A stretch of DNA of 64,000 nucleotides from Pseudomonas ceruminis (GCF_021602025.1 NZ_BQHW01000011.1:102854-166853); one strand, 5' to 3'; positions 8,175 to 17,722 are shown, counted from the stretch's first letter. Notes: generated by a model not told the origin, from the sequence alone. A program made the numbers and translations.

Positions 8175-9086
8175 ATGGATTACAACGGGCGATCCGGCGA
8201 GATGGAGATTTTTGCCAAGGTGGTGGATGAAGGCAGCCTGTCTGCTGCGGCGCGGGCGTTAGGCCTGACGCCTTCGGCGGTCAGCCGTATCATTGCGCGG
8301 ACCGAACAGCGCCTGGGCACGCGCCTGCTGTTGCGCACCACACGGGCAATCAACCTCACAGCAGAGGGCGAGGCCTACCTGCGTGGCGCGCGGCGCATCC
8401 TTGCCGACATGGTCGAGGTCGAAGAGGCCATCACCGACCAGGGCGTGCCCAGAGGCCGATTAAGGGTCAGCGCAGCGCTTGGCCATGGCAGGCAGACAGT
8501 GGTGCCGCTGGTGGCCGCATTCAGCGCCCTTTACCCGCAGGTGCTGGTCGACCTGACGTTGAGTGACGAGATTGCCGACGTTCTCGGCGGTCAGGCCGAT
8601 GTGGCCCTGCGCTTTGGCCACCTGCCAGACAGCTCGTTGAGCGCCCGCTACATTGGCGACACCGGTGGGGTGATCGTCGCCTCGCCCGAGTACCTGGCGC
8701 GTTGCGGCACACCGCAGGAGCCTGAAGACCTCGCCCGGCACAACTGCCTGCGCTTCAACTTCCGCCGTGCGGCACCCGACTGGCCGTTCCGCCGCGACGG
8801 GCAGGATTTTTCGCTGAAGGTCAACGGCAACATCGAATGCAGCAGCGGCGAGGCACTGGCCCAACTGACCAGGCTGGGGGCAGGCATCGCGCGGATCGGC
8901 ATCTTCACCGTGGCCGAGGAGCTGAAAAGCGGCCAACTGGTGCCGGTGCTCGAAGCATTCAACCCCGGCGACCGCGAGCCGATCCACGCCGTGTTCGTGG
9001 GTGGCCCGGCGATGCCGGCGCGGGTACGGGTGTTCGTGGACTTCATGGTGCAGCACCATCAGGGCTGGCCGGCGGTGCAGGCCTAG
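8175..9086 (+). CDS. LysR-family transcriptional regulator
   Basis: A 303-residue LysR-type regulator. The winged helix-turn-helix occupies about residues 10-65 (EGSLSAAARALGLTPSAVSRIIARTEQRLGTRLL, with the signature RTTRAINLT). It is followed by a periplasmic-binding-protein-like effector domain (about 92-295). AAGGGG lies upstream of the ATG at 8175; M10 is a possible alternative start. Divergent placement next to the MFS exporter suggests it controls that gene in response to the exported compound. The effector domain is of the CrgA/DsdC-like type that is common among regulators of efflux and detoxification genes. Confidence 0.9.
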   Translation: MDYNGRSGEMEIFAKVVDEGSLSAAARALGLTPSAVSRIIARTEQRLGTRLLLRTTRAINLTAEGEAYLRGARRILADMVEVEEAITDQGVPRGRLRVSAALGHGRQTVVPLVAAFSALYPQVLVDLTLSDEIADVLGGQADVALRFGHLPDSSLSARYIGDTGGVIVASPEYLARCGTPQEPEDLARHNCLRFNFRRAAPDWPFRRDGQDFSLKVNGNIECSSGEALAQLTRLGAGIARIGIFTVAEELKSGQLVPVLEAFNPGDREPIHAVFVGGPAMPARVRVFVDFMVQHHQGWPAVQA

Positions 9087-9184
9087 GCCGCGCATTCATA
9101 AGGAACGTCTGCCTCTGCACAGCCTCCCACAGTAATGCAGAGCGAACGGCGCACTGCCCATTCACGCTTGGAGGACAGGCTCAG

Positions 9185-9877
9185 ATGAAAAAGATCCTGA
9201 TGGTGCTGACATCCCACGACCAATTGGGCGACACCGGCAAAAAAACCGGCTTCTGGCTGGAAGAGTTTGCCGCCCCCTACTACGTGTTTCTCGACGCCGA
9301 CGCTGACGTCACCCTGGCCTCGCCCAAGGGCGGCCAGCCACCGCTGGACCCGAAAAGCGATGAGCCAGACGCCCAGACCGACGCGACCCGGCGCTTTCGC
9401 AGCGATAACGAAGCACAGATTACGCTGGCCGACACGGTACCGTTGGGTGAGGTCGACCCGTACGACTTCGACGCCGTGTTCTACCCCGGTGGCCATGGGC
9501 CGCTGTGGGACCTGGCCGAAGACAAGGATTCAAAAACGCTGCTCGAAGCCTTCTATGCCTCCAACAAACCGATTGCCGCGGTGTGCCATGCGCCGGGGGT
9601 ACTGAAGCACGTCAAGGCACCCGATGGCCATCCGGTGGTCCAGGGCAAGAAAGTGACCGGGTTCGCCAACAGCGAAGAAGAAGCGGTCGGGCTGACCCAG
9701 GTGGTGCCATTTCTGGTCGAGGACATGCTCAAGCAGAACGGGGGTGACTATTCCAAAGCGGCGGACTGGGCAAGCTATGTCGTGGAGGATGGGCACCTGA
9801 TCACCGGGCAAAACCCGGCATCGTCCGAGGCGGTGGCCAAGGCACTGCTCGACCGGCTGGCACAGGAGCCTGCATAG
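9185..9877 (+). CDS. DJ-1/PfpI family protein (type 1 glutamine amidotransferase-like, Hsp31-like glyoxalase III family)
   Basis: Cytosolic protein of 230 residues. The start at 9185 has GGAGG upstream. The nucleophile elbow is AVCHAPGVL, with the catalytic Cys followed by His; the upstream acidic residue lies in FYPGGHGPLWDL. C-terminal ITGQNPASSEAVA is typical of the YDR533C/Hsp31-like branch, which in characterised members acts as a glutathione-independent glyoxalase or protein-repair enzyme. It is in the same orientation as the LysR gene about 100 bp upstream. The exact activity cannot be assigned. Confidence 0.88.
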   Translation: MKKILMVLTSHDQLGDTGKKTGFWLEEFAAPYYVFLDADADVTLASPKGGQPPLDPKSDEPDAQTDATRRFRSDNEAQITLADTVPLGEVDPYDFDAVFYPGGHGPLWDLAEDKDSKTLLEAFYASNKPIAAVCHAPGVLKHVKAPDGHPVVQGKKVTGFANSEEEAVGLTQVVPFLVEDMLKQNGGDYSKAADWASYVVEDGHLITGQNPASSEAVAKALLDRLAQEPA

Positions 9878-9882
9878 GCCAG

Positions 9883-9955
9883 CCCCTGCGGCAACGGGTT
9901 TGCCTGCGGTGGCAATGTCGGCCGCAGCCTTCGCGGGCAAACCCGCTGCCACAGG
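9883..9955. repeat. Inverted pair of REP elements
   Basis: Two P. putida-type REP sequences face each other: 9883-9908 and 9928-9955. Each contains the core GCGGGCAAACCCGC or a degenerate version, with the right copy preserving CTTCGCGGGCAAACCCGC and ending CCACAGG. They lie between the stops of the convergent DJ-1 and flavoprotein genes and may act as a transcript end or gyrase/IHF site, as known for REP pairs. Confidence 0.8.
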
Positions 9956-9982
9956 TACGGTGCTCACACACCGTCGGCGAAT

Positions 9983-10867
9983 CTAGCGAAAGATCAACGA
10001 GTGGTGCACTGCCCCACCCGTGCGCGCACCGTCCCCCACCGCGATGGCCACATTACCTGCCGCCACGGCCGCATCCCCGCAGGCAAATACCCCAGGCACG
10101 CTGGTCTCGCGCATGGCATCCACCTTGATGAACGGCCCCATCGGACCATCCTCGAAGGCACACCCCAATCGCTCAGGCACCGGGCTGGCCATGCGTGTGC
10201 GGGGCTGGGTGAACAGCCCGGCAAGCTCGACCACACGGCCACTGGTCAGCCTCACATCGGCACCCTCACCCCCCACTGACACCACCCCCTCGCGCTCCAC
10301 GTGCACATTGCGCTTGTGCAGCTGGGCCAATTGCTCGCCATCCGGCTCGAACACCCCATTGAGGAAGAAGGTCGTCGGCCCCCAGTCGGGCAACATCATC
10401 GCGTGGTGGATCGCCACCGGTGAAGCCGCCAGTACGCCTATCGGGCCGCCATCCAGTTCATAGCCGTGGCAATACGGGCAATGGAACACGCTCTGCCCCC
10501 AACGCTGCATCAGGCCGGGCACTGCCGGCAGCTCATCCACCACACCGGCGGCCAGCACCAGGCGCCGCCCGCCATACTGCTCACCGTTCGCGGTGGTGAC
10601 CACGAACGCATCCACCGCGCCCGACGCGCAAACCGCCGATTGCGCACACCACTCCACCGTTGGATAAGCCAGCAATTGCGCACGGGCTTCGCCGGCGATG
10701 ACGCCGGGGTTACGCCCATCCTGGCCGAGAAAGCCATGGGAGCTATGGGCAAAACGATTACGCCGCACACCGGCATCGATCACCAGCACCTTGCGGCGCG
10801 CACGCGCCAGCTGCAGGCCCGCAGAAATACCGGCATAGCTGCCCCCCACAATGATGACGTCGAACAT
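9983..10867 (-). CDS. NAD(P)/FAD-dependent oxidoreductase, thioredoxin-reductase-like
   Basis: A soluble flavoprotein of 294 residues, start at 10867 with GGGAG upstream. The N-terminal FAD dinucleotide fold is VIIVGGSYAGISAGLQLARA. A redox Cys pair in the order CPYC is seen in FHCPYCHGYE, and the C-terminal FAD motif is VFACGDAA. In standard thioredoxin reductase the CxxC lies in the NADPH domain just as here, but the usual GxGxxA NADPH motif is replaced by GVLAASPVAIHH. It therefore belongs to the TrxB-like/HcpA group often paired with Rrf2 regulators. Its partner thiol substrate is unknown. It is divergent from the Rrf2 gene at 11013. Confidence 0.86.
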   Translation of the reverse strand: MFDVIIVGGSYAGISAGLQLARARRKVLVIDAGVRRNRFAHSSHGFLGQDGRNPGVIAGEARAQLLAYPTVEWCAQSAVCASGAVDAFVVTTANGEQYGGRRLVLAAGVVDELPAVPGLMQRWGQSVFHCPYCHGYELDGGPIGVLAASPVAIHHAMMLPDWGPTTFFLNGVFEPDGEQLAQLHKRNVHVEREGVVSVGGEGADVRLTSGRVVELAGLFTQPRTRMASPVPERLGCAFEDGPMGPFIKVDAMRETSVPGVFACGDAAVAAGNVAIAVGDGARTGGAVHHSLIFR

Positions 10868-10911
10868 GTGCTCATGTCTCCCAGGGCCTCGGGCCCATCC
10901 GATGAATTCAC

Positions 10912-10970
10912 GACACAACGTAAGTTACATGATATGCGCAGGTCAATACTCTTGTAACCTTTGTTGTTTC
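10912..10970. promoter_or_regulatory. Large imperfect inverted repeat in the divergent control region, candidate Rrf2 operator
   Basis: The arms 10912-10929 and 10953-10970 match at 14 of 18 positions as inverted repeats (inner GTTACA and TGTAAC, outer ACAAC and GTTGT) with a 23-nt spacer. It is placed between the flavoprotein and the Rrf2-type regulator, where an autoregulatory operator is expected. Confidence 0.45.
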
Positions 10971-11012
10971 GTGTGAGGCTGACGGTTCTCTCGACCTGGC
11001 TTCCCTCCCCCC

Positions 11013-11441
11013 ATGAGAAACGACACCCGCTTGTCCCGCATGCTGCACGTGCTGATCCACATGGCCCGCCACGACAGACCGTCGACCTCGGAGACCATCG
11101 CGCAGATGCTCGGCACCAACCCGGTGGTGGTACGCAGGACCATGGCCCTGCTCAAGGAGCACGGCTATGTACGTTCGGAAAAAGGGCATCGCGGGGGGTG
11201 GACGCTGGCCAAACCGCTGGCGGATATCACCTTGCTGAACATCCACGAGGCGTTGGGTGGGGCCTCGATCTTTGCGATCGGGTTATCCACCGACCATCCG
11301 CAGTGCCTGGTGGAACAGGCCGTGAATGCAGCGTTGACCGACGCGTTCGAGGCGGCGCAGGCGCTGTTGCTGGAGCGCTTGGGGAGCGTGACACTGGAGC
11401 AATTGGCGGCAGATTTCGAGGGCCGATTCCAGGCGCTTTAG
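11013..11441 (+). CDS. Rrf2-family transcriptional regulator
   Basis: A 142-residue regulator with an N-terminal winged helix (about 1-75) containing SETIAQMLGTNPVVVRRTMALLKEHGYVRSEKGHRGGW, characteristic of Rrf2 proteins. The three-cysteine cluster used by IscR and NsrR to hold an Fe-S cluster is missing; only one Cys remains (HPQCLVEQ). It is thus a YwnA/YwgB-like, probably Fe-S-free member that could sense electrophiles or oxidants through a single Cys. There is no clear Shine-Dalgarno before the ATG. It is divergent from the thioredoxin-reductase-like gene, which it most likely represses. Confidence 0.85.
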   Translation: MRNDTRLSRMLHVLIHMARHDRPSTSETIAQMLGTNPVVVRRTMALLKEHGYVRSEKGHRGGWTLAKPLADITLLNIHEALGGASIFAIGLSTDHPQCLVEQAVNAALTDAFEAAQALLLERLGSVTLEQLAADFEGRFQAL

Positions 11442-11512
11442 TGGCGGCCTTGTCGGGAGCGGGTTTCCCCGCTCTCAACGGTGGGGTGCTGGGTCACTGG
11501 GTGCGATCAACC

Positions 11513-12523
11513 TCAGCCTGCAAAATTGATCACCATGCGGCCCTTGATCTTGCCCTCGAGCATCTCATCGAAAATGTCGTTGATGTCTTCGATCGGGCGC
11601 AGCGTCACTTTCGGCACCACCTTGCCTTGTGCCGCGAATTCGAAGGCTTCGAGCAAGTCCTGACGCGTACCGACCAGCGACCCCACGACTTCGATGCCAT
11701 CGAGCACCAGCCGTGGAATGTCCAGGCTCATGGCTTCAGACGGCAGCCCCACGGCCACCAACCGCCCACCGGCGCGCAGCGCATCCACCGCCGAGTTGAA
11801 GGCACTTTTCGATACCGCCGTGACCACGGCGGCATGCGCGCCGCCGGTCTTTTCCTGAATGATTTTCGCCACCTCCTCGCTGCGAGGGTTGAGCACCAGG
11901 TCGGCGCCCATCTCACGGGCGAACGCCAACTGTTCATCATTCACGTCAATCGCGATGACCCGGGCATTGAAGACATTCTTCGCGTACTGCAAGGCAAGGT
12001 TGCCTAGGCCACCCAGGCCATAAATGGCAATCCACTGGCCTGGGCGAATGTTGGACGATTTAACGGCCTTGTAGGTGGTCACCCCGGCACAGGTAATGCT
12101 GCTGGCCGCAGCCGAATCGAGGCCATCCGGCACTTTCACCGCATAGTCGGCCACCACGATGCAGGCCTCGGCCATGCCGCCATCGACGGTGTAGCCAGAG
12201 TTTCTGACCTCGCGGCACAGCGTCTCGTTGCCGCTGTTGCAGTACTCGCAGTGCCCGCACCCCTGGTAGAACCAGGCCACGCTGGCACGATCCCCTACCT
12301 TGAGCGACGTGACCCCCGGCCCTATCTGCTCGACCACGCCAATGCCCTCGTGACCGAGGATCACGCCGGTCTTGTCGCCGAAATCACCGTTCTTGACATG
12401 CAGGTCGGTGTGGCAGACGCCACAGCACTGCATCTTCAGCAAGGCCTCACCGTGCGCGAGCGGTCGGAGTGTTTTTTCCACCACTTCCACACGACGCCCT
12501 TTGGCAACAACTGCAGCTTTCAT
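11513..12523 (-). CDS. adhP: Zinc-dependent alcohol dehydrogenase, propanol-preferring
   Basis: Cytosolic NAD(+)-dependent medium-chain alcohol dehydrogenase of 336 residues that oxidises short primary alcohols to aldehydes. The catalytic zinc ligands are in CGVCHTDLH and GHEGIG; the structural zinc lobe has four cysteines in [15 protein letters not shown]. The Rossmann motif is GLGGLG, and the ID before NDEQ marks NAD rather than NADP preference. AAGGAGG precedes the ATG at 12523. It is monocistronic. Confidence 0.93.
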   Translation of the reverse strand: MKAAVVAKGRRVEVVEKTLRPLAHGEALLKMQCCGVCHTDLHVKNGDFGDKTGVILGHEGIGVVEQIGPGVTSLKVGDRASVAWFYQGCGHCEYCNSGNETLCREVRNSGYTVDGGMAEACIVVADYAVKVPDGLDSAAASSITCAGVTTYKAVKSSNIRPGQWIAIYGLGGLGNLALQYAKNVFNARVIAIDVNDEQLAFAREMGADLVLNPRSEEVAKIIQEKTGGAHAAVVTAVSKSAFNSAVDALRAGGRLVAVGLPSEAMSLDIPRLVLDGIEVVGSLVGTRQDLLEAFEFAAQGKVVPKVTLRPIEDINDIFDEMLEGKIKGRMVINFAG

Positions 12524-12632
12524 GAATACCTCCTTGTGAACCTGAGTGCTTGAGTGAATGCCCGGTCAGCTTAGCCGACGTACAGGGTACGCCAACCCAT
12601 ACAGCTGCAACCTGGGCGGATGAACGCTCTAC

Positions 12633-14156
12633 CTACATCCAGCCAAGCCAGGACCAATAGGTACTGGCAAAGACCAGCAGTAATACATAACCGATCGCAC
12701 TGACCCACAGCCCCACCCGGGCAAACTGCCGAGGCGTAAAGGTTTCGGTGCCGAGGCAAACCATGTTTTGCGGCGCGTTGATCGGCAGGATGAAGCCGAA
12801 ACTGACGGCGAAACCCAGCATCATGCTCATGCCAACCCGGCTGAAGTCGCCTGGCAGCGTCTGCAGGACTGCGATCAGAATCGGTAACAGCGCCGAGGTG
12901 AGTGCGGTGGCACTGGCAAAGCCCAGGTGAATGACGATCAGGAACGCGCTGAGGATGGCAAAGACCCCCAACGTGCCGAGCGTGTCCAGGCCGGTATGCT
13001 CTACCACCTGTGCGCCCAGCCACTGCCCGGCGTGAGTACTGAGCAGCGCGCTGCCCAGGCTGATGCCTACGCCGAACACGATCACGGTCCCCCAGGGGAT
13101 GCGCGCCTGCACATCCTTCCAGGTCATGACGCCAAAGCGTGGCAGCAGCAGGGTCACCAGCCCGGCATAGGTGGTGGTCGTGGTGTCGAATGGGTGCAAC
13201 CGGCCTTCCGTTGCCCAAGCCAGCAACAGTACCAGCGAGACCCCGCCCAGGCGCTTCTGCGCTGCCGTCATCGGGCCAAGCGCCGCCAGGCTGCGAGTGA
13301 CTCCGTCCATCCCCCCGGGCACGTTGTCGCTTTCGGGTGGCAACAGCTTCAACACCAGCGCCACCAGCACCAGTGACATGATCACCGCCCACGGCGCGCC
13401 GGCGATCAACCAGTCGATCCACGACACCCGTTCCCCGAGCATCTTGTCCATGAAACCAACGGTCAGCAGGTTCTGCGCCGCAGCGGTTTGGATCCCGACA
13501 TTCCACACACTGGTGCCCTGGGCCACGATGATCATCAGGCCCGCGGCGATATTGGAGCGCAGCGGCACACCGAAGGCAGCGATCACCCCCATCATGATCG
13601 GCACCACACAGGCACTGCGCGCAGTCGCGCTGGGTACCACCAGGCTCAGCAGCACAATCACCAGCATGGCCCCCAGCAACACTCGCCGGGTGCTGGCGCC
13701 GACCTTGGTCAGGGTCACCAGTGCAATGCGCTTGTCCAGGCCGGTGTGGGTCATCGCCGCAGCAATGAACAACGCACCGACCACCAACGCCAATGCGGGG
13801 CTGGCGAAGCCGGCGAGTGCCATCGACACCCCGGCCGAAGACCCGTAGGTTTGCGCAGGGTCCGCCAGGGTCGGCGCCGTGCCCATGAGCACAGCCATCA
13901 GCGCGGTGATCATGATGGCGCTGGCCTCGTAGGACACCGCCTCGGTGACCCAGACCACCACTGCAAACGCCAGAATCGCCAGCATTCGCTGGCCAGCGAC
14001 CGGCAGGGTTTCGGGCAGGGGCAGGAACAGCACGCCAAGCAAGGCCAGGCAGGCGAAGATCAGGCCCGGCGGGAAGCGTACGGGCGCAGAAGGGGGCGAT
14101 TGCAGGGCATGATCCGTCATGGGCGCGTTCACCGGCGGGCTTGAAGGGCTCAGCAT
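12633..14156 (-). CDS. DASS-family (SLC13) divalent anion/sodium symporter, dicarboxylate transporter type
   Basis: Inner-membrane carrier of 507 residues with about 11-12 hydrophobic segments. The family signatures are seen as SATARSACVVPIMMG in the first half (SNT-like motif region) and LPINAPQNMVCLGTETFTPRQFARVG in the second half. Members import succinate, malate, tartrate or citrate, often with sodium. The frame starts at 14156 with a poor ribosome site; M13 (14120) is possible. It is divergent from the 5'-nucleotidase gene. Confidence 0.85.
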   Translation of the reverse strand: MLSPSSPPVNAPMTDHALQSPPSAPVRFPPGLIFACLALLGVLFLPLPETLPVAGQRMLAILAFAVVVWVTEAVSYEASAIMITALMAVLMGTAPTLADPAQTYGSSAGVSMALAGFASPALALVVGALFIAAAMTHTGLDKRIALVTLTKVGASTRRVLLGAMLVIVLLSLVVPSATARSACVVPIMMGVIAAFGVPLRSNIAAGLMIIVAQGTSVWNVGIQTAAAQNLLTVGFMDKMLGERVSWIDWLIAGAPWAVIMSLVLVALVLKLLPPESDNVPGGMDGVTRSLAALGPMTAAQKRLGGVSLVLLLAWATEGRLHPFDTTTTTYAGLVTLLLPRFGVMTWKDVQARIPWGTVIVFGVGISLGSALLSTHAGQWLGAQVVEHTGLDTLGTLGVFAILSAFLIVIHLGFASATALTSALLPILIAVLQTLPGDFSRVGMSMMLGFAVSFGFILPINAPQNMVCLGTETFTPRQFARVGLWVSAIGYVLLLVFASTYWSWLGWM

Positions 14157-14280
14157 AGCGATAAAGCCAGCGACGAAAATTGCTTCAGGTCAGGCGATGA
14201 GAATTTAGCGCTCAGGCTGTCGCCAGCGATAACGCCCCTGTCGTCGTGTTAGGATCTGGCTCAGACGAAGGAAACCCGCC

Positions 14281-15273
14281 ATGCCCTACCCCATCGAACA
14301 GAAACTCGTCGTTGGCGTCGCATCCAGTGCCCTGTTTGACCTGGCCGTCTCCGACGATATTTACCAGGCCGAGGGGGTCGAAGCCTACCGCCTGCACCAG
14401 GAAGCCAACCTGGACGTGCCGTTCCCCAAGGGCGTCGCCTTCCCGTTCATCCGCCGTTTCCTGAGCATCAACCAGGCCTTCCCCGCCCAGTTGCCGGTGG
14501 AGGTGGTGCTGCTGTCGCGCAACTCGCCCGAAACCGGCCTGCGGGTATTCCGCTCGATCGCCCACTACGGCCTGGACATCACCCGCGCAGCCTTCATGTC
14601 CGGCCGCTCGCCCTACGAGTACATCCCCGCTTTCAACGCGTCGCTGTTCCTCAGCGCCCACGAAGGGGACGTGCAGCGCGCCATCGACGCCAACTACCCC
14701 GCCGGGCTGGTACTGCCGAGCAAGATCTACGATGACGAAATCGATACCGAACTGCGGGTCGCTTTCGACTTCGATGGCGTGATCGCCGATGACGAAGCGG
14801 AAAGCGTGTACAAGCAGCGCCAGGACCTGAACGAATTCCAGGCTCACGAACACGCGCACAAAGCCGTCCCTCACCAGCCGGGGCCGTTGGCCGACCTGTA
14901 CCGCAAGCTTTCGCTGATCCGCACGCTGGAAGACCAGAAGCTGGCGCAGGACCCGGCGTACAAACGCATCCTGCGCATCGCCATTGTCACCGCGCGCAAT
15001 GCGCCTTCACATGAGCGGGTGGTGACTACCTTGAAGAATTGGGGGGTTTCGCCGGACGAGTCGTTCTTTCTGGGCGGCATGGAGAAAGACCGGGTGCTGT
15101 CGATTCTCAAGCCGCACATGTTCTTCGATGACCAGCGCAGCCACCTGATGTCGGCGGCGGGGGATCTGCCCATGGTGCATGTGCCGTTCGGCGTGGCGAA
15201 CAAGCTGCCTGAACCGCGCCAGAGCGCGAGCGAACCTGTGGCAGCGGATTGCCCACCCGTTGATGAGGCCTAG
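14281..15273 (+). CDS. 5'-nucleotidase, cytosolic type (PF06189 family)
   Basis: A 330-residue enzyme that removes the 5' phosphate from nucleoside monophosphates. The HAD-like catalytic acids lie in VAFDFDGVIADDEAE (about 160-175), with a later MFFDDQR motif. The N-terminal region PIEQKLVVGVASSALFDL is typical of bacterial cN-I homologues. GAAGGA precedes the ATG. It ends eight bases before mtlR, so it may contribute read-through into the regulator gene, but its function is unrelated to polyols. Confidence 0.9.
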   Translation: MPYPIEQKLVVGVASSALFDLAVSDDIYQAEGVEAYRLHQEANLDVPFPKGVAFPFIRRFLSINQAFPAQLPVEVVLLSRNSPETGLRVFRSIAHYGLDITRAAFMSGRSPYEYIPAFNASLFLSAHEGDVQRAIDANYPAGLVLPSKIYDDEIDTELRVAFDFDGVIADDEAESVYKQRQDLNEFQAHEHAHKAVPHQPGPLADLYRKLSLIRTLEDQKLAQDPAYKRILRIAIVTARNAPSHERVVTTLKNWGVSPDESFFLGGMEKDRVLSILKPHMFFDDQRSHLMSAAGDLPMVHVPFGVANKLPEPRQSASEPVAADCPPVDEA

Positions 15274-15280
15274 CGACGCC

Positions 15281-16186
15281 ATGCCCAGAGCGAGCAAAGT
15301 CACCGACCCGTCTTACGAGTTGATGGACGATCACGAGGGTCACTCGCTGATCTACCGCCAGCACGGTTTCCCCAGCCCCTTGGTGCGCTGGCATTTTCAC
15401 AAGGAATACGAGCTTCACCTGATCGTCGCCAGTTCCGGCAAGGTGTTCATCGGCGATTACATCGGTAACTTCGCGCCTGACACGCTGTTCCTCACCGGCC
15501 CGAACCTGCCGCACAACTGGATCAGCCAGGTTGGCCCCGACGAGGTAGTGGGCAAGCGCGACATGCTGGTCAACTTCACCGACGAAGTGCTCGAGGACGG
15601 CAGCCAGGTGTTTTCCGAGCTCACTCAACTTGCCCCGCTGCTGGCCCGGGCGCGCTATGGCATCGAGTTCCGTGCCCCGGCGCTGATCGCCGAAAGCCGC
15701 CAGTTGCTGCAGCGTATTGCCGACAGCCGCGGCATGACCCGCCTGGGATACTTTTTTATCCTCATGGAGCAGCTCGCTGCCTGCGAGGATTACCAGCTGT
15801 TGTCCACCGTCACCTCCTCGCAGTTGGCCGACGAGCATAACGTCGAGCGCATCAACCGGGCGGTGGACTACATCTTCCAGCACTACGCCCAGGACCTGAC
15901 CCAGAACGAAGTCGCCGAACACCTGGGCATGACCCCTACCTACTTCTCGCGCTTCTTCAAGCAGGCCGCGGGGCGCGGCTTTGTCGAGTTCGTCAACCGC
16001 CTGCGGGTCAGCAAATCCTGCGAATTACTGGCCAAAAGCGACCTGCCGGTGACGGAAGTCTGTTTCGAATCCGGTTTCAGCAACCTGTCGAACTTCAACC
16101 GGCGCTTCCAACAGCTCAAGGGCATGACCCCCTCCGGCTATCGCAGCCTGGTGACCCAGCGGCTGACCGAACAGAACCACCACTGA
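15281..16186 (+). CDS. mtlR: AraC-family activator of the mannitol operon
   Basis: A 301-residue AraC/XylS regulator. The N-terminal cupin (RWHFHKEYELHLIVASSGKVFIGD) is the sugar-sensing and dimer domain. The C-terminal double helix-turn-helix (about 205-300) contains AEHLGMTPTYFSRFFKQAAG and SGFSNLSNFNRRFQQLKGMTPSGYR. Its position immediately ahead of mtlEFGKDYZ and its size match MtlR of P. fluorescens, the positive regulator for mannitol, glucitol and arabitol use. The frame extends further 5', but the ATG at 15281 follows the 5'-nucleotidase stop and gives the expected length. Confidence 0.9.
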   Translation: MPRASKVTDPSYELMDDHEGHSLIYRQHGFPSPLVRWHFHKEYELHLIVASSGKVFIGDYIGNFAPDTLFLTGPNLPHNWISQVGPDEVVGKRDMLVNFTDEVLEDGSQVFSELTQLAPLLARARYGIEFRAPALIAESRQLLQRIADSRGMTRLGYFFILMEQLAACEDYQLLSTVTSSQLADEHNVERINRAVDYIFQHYAQDLTQNEVAEHLGMTPTYFSRFFKQAAGRGFVEFVNRLRVSKSCELLAKSDLPVTEVCFESGFSNLSNFNRRFQQLKGMTPSGYRSLVTQRLTEQNHH

Positions 16187-16231
16187 CACCCACCCGCGCA
16201 AAAAAGTATCAGTCAAAGTGCAGGCGAGGCT

Positions 16232-16260
16232 TTGTCGGCATCGCCGTAGGGCGGTGTAAT
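16232..16260 (+). promoter_or_regulatory. Sigma-70 type promoter for the mtl operon
   Basis: TTGTCG (16232-16237) and TGTAAT (16255-16260) are separated by 17 nt, placing the transcript start near 16267 and leaving about 60 nt before mtlE. The imperfect -35 agrees with an activator-dependent promoter; the bound MtlR would be expected just upstream, around 16200-16230. Confidence 0.5.
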
Positions 16261-16329
16261 CGGCGGCGAGCGACACAAAAACAATAATGTCTTCCGCGCC
16301 GCCACCCGGCCCGGAAGGGGAGTTCACAG

Positions 16330-17640
16330 ATGAACGACTCGATCAAGGCCTGCCTGGCCGCCGCCTGCCTCAGCCTGCCGCTGTACGCGCAGGCCGCTGA
16401 AACCCTGACCATCGCCACGGTCAACAACAACGACATGATCCGCATGCAGCGCCTGGCCAAGGTGTTCGAAGCGCAGCACCCGGAGATTGCGCTCAAGTGG
16501 GTCGTGCTCGAAGAAAACGTACTGCGTCAGCGCCTGACCACCGACATCGCCACCCAGGGCGGGCAGTTCGACGTGCTGACCATCGGCATGTACGAAGCCG
16601 CGCTGTGGGGCGCCAAGGGCTGGCTGGAACCCATGAAGGACCTGCCGGCCGACTACAACCTCGACGACGTGTTCCCCTCGGTACGCAATGGCCTGTCGGC
16701 GAACGGCACGCTGTACGCCCTACCCTTCTACGCCGAAGCTTCGATCACCTACTACCGCAAGGACCTGTTCCACAACGCCGGCCTGGAGATGCCCGAGCAG
16801 CCGAGTTGGACCCAGCTTGGCGAATTTGCCGCAAAACTCAACCACCCCGACCAGGGCCAGTACGGCATCTGCCTGCGCGGCAAGGCCGGCTGGGGCGAGA
16901 ACATGGCGCTGATCGGCACCGTGGCCAATGCCTTCGGCGCGCGTTGGTTCAATGAGCAGTGGCAACCGGAATTCAACGGCAGCGAATGGAAGGACGCGCT
17001 GAACTTCTACGTCGATACCCTCAGGCAGTACGGCCCCCCTGGGGCGTCGAGCAACGGGTTCAACGAAAACCTTGCGCTGTTCAACAGCGGCAAGTGCGCG
17101 ATGTGGGTTGATGCCAGCGTGGCCGGCTCATTTGTCACCGACAAGTCCCAGAGCAAGGTCGCCGACCAGGTCGGCTTCGCCTTCGCCCCCAAGCAGGTCA
17201 CCGACAAGGGCGCGTCGTGGCTGTATTCCTGGGCGTTGGCGATCCCCACCAGCTCCAGGTCCAAGGACGCGGCGAAGGCCTTCAGCGCCTGGGCCACCTC
17301 CGAGGCCTACGGCAAGCTGGTGGCCGACAAGGAAGGTGTGGCCAACGTGCCACCGGGCACCCGCGCCTCGACCTACAGCGATGCATACCTTGCCGCCGCG
17401 CCATTCGCCAAGGTGACGCTGGAATCGCTCAAGCGCGTCGACCCCACTCACCCGACCCTCAAGCCTGTGCCCTATGTGGGTATCCAGCTGGTGACGATCC
17501 CCGAGTTCCAGGCCATCGGCACCCAGGTCGGCAAGCTGTTCTCCGCCGCGCTGACCGGACAGATGAAGGTCGACCAGGTGCTGGCCGCCGCACAGCAGTC
17601 CACCGAACGCGAGATGAAGCGCGCCGGTTACCCCAAGTAG
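16330..17640 (+). CDS. mtlE: Polyol (mannitol/sorbitol) ABC transporter substrate-binding protein
   Basis: Periplasmic family 1 solute-binding protein of 436 residues. The signal peptide (about 1-23, ending YAQAAE) directs export. The mature part begins TLTIATVNNNDMIRMQRL and contains GGQFDVLTIGMYEAALWGAKGWL, NSGKCAMWVDASVAGS and a long C-terminal helix. It is the ligand-binding part of the MtlEFGK importer and should bind D-mannitol, D-glucitol and D-arabitol. GGGGAG precedes its ATG. First gene of the operon. Confidence 0.93.
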   Translation: MNDSIKACLAAACLSLPLYAQAAETLTIATVNNNDMIRMQRLAKVFEAQHPEIALKWVVLEENVLRQRLTTDIATQGGQFDVLTIGMYEAALWGAKGWLEPMKDLPADYNLDDVFPSVRNGLSANGTLYALPFYAEASITYYRKDLFHNAGLEMPEQPSWTQLGEFAAKLNHPDQGQYGICLRGKAGWGENMALIGTVANAFGARWFNEQWQPEFNGSEWKDALNFYVDTLRQYGPPGASSNGFNENLALFNSGKCAMWVDASVAGSFVTDKSQSKVADQVGFAFAPKQVTDKGASWLYSWALAIPTSSRSKDAAKAFSAWATSEAYGKLVADKEGVANVPPGTRASTYSDAYLAAAPFAKVTLESLKRVDPTHPTLKPVPYVGIQLVTIPEFQAIGTQVGKLFSAALTGQMKVDQVLAAAQQSTEREMKRAGYPK

Positions 17641-17722
17641 CCCGCCCCTGGCCGTAACCGCGCCGTACCCCGGTGCGGTGGCGGCTTGCCGCTCGCCCTT
17701 TTTCGCTGCAAACGGAGTCGCC

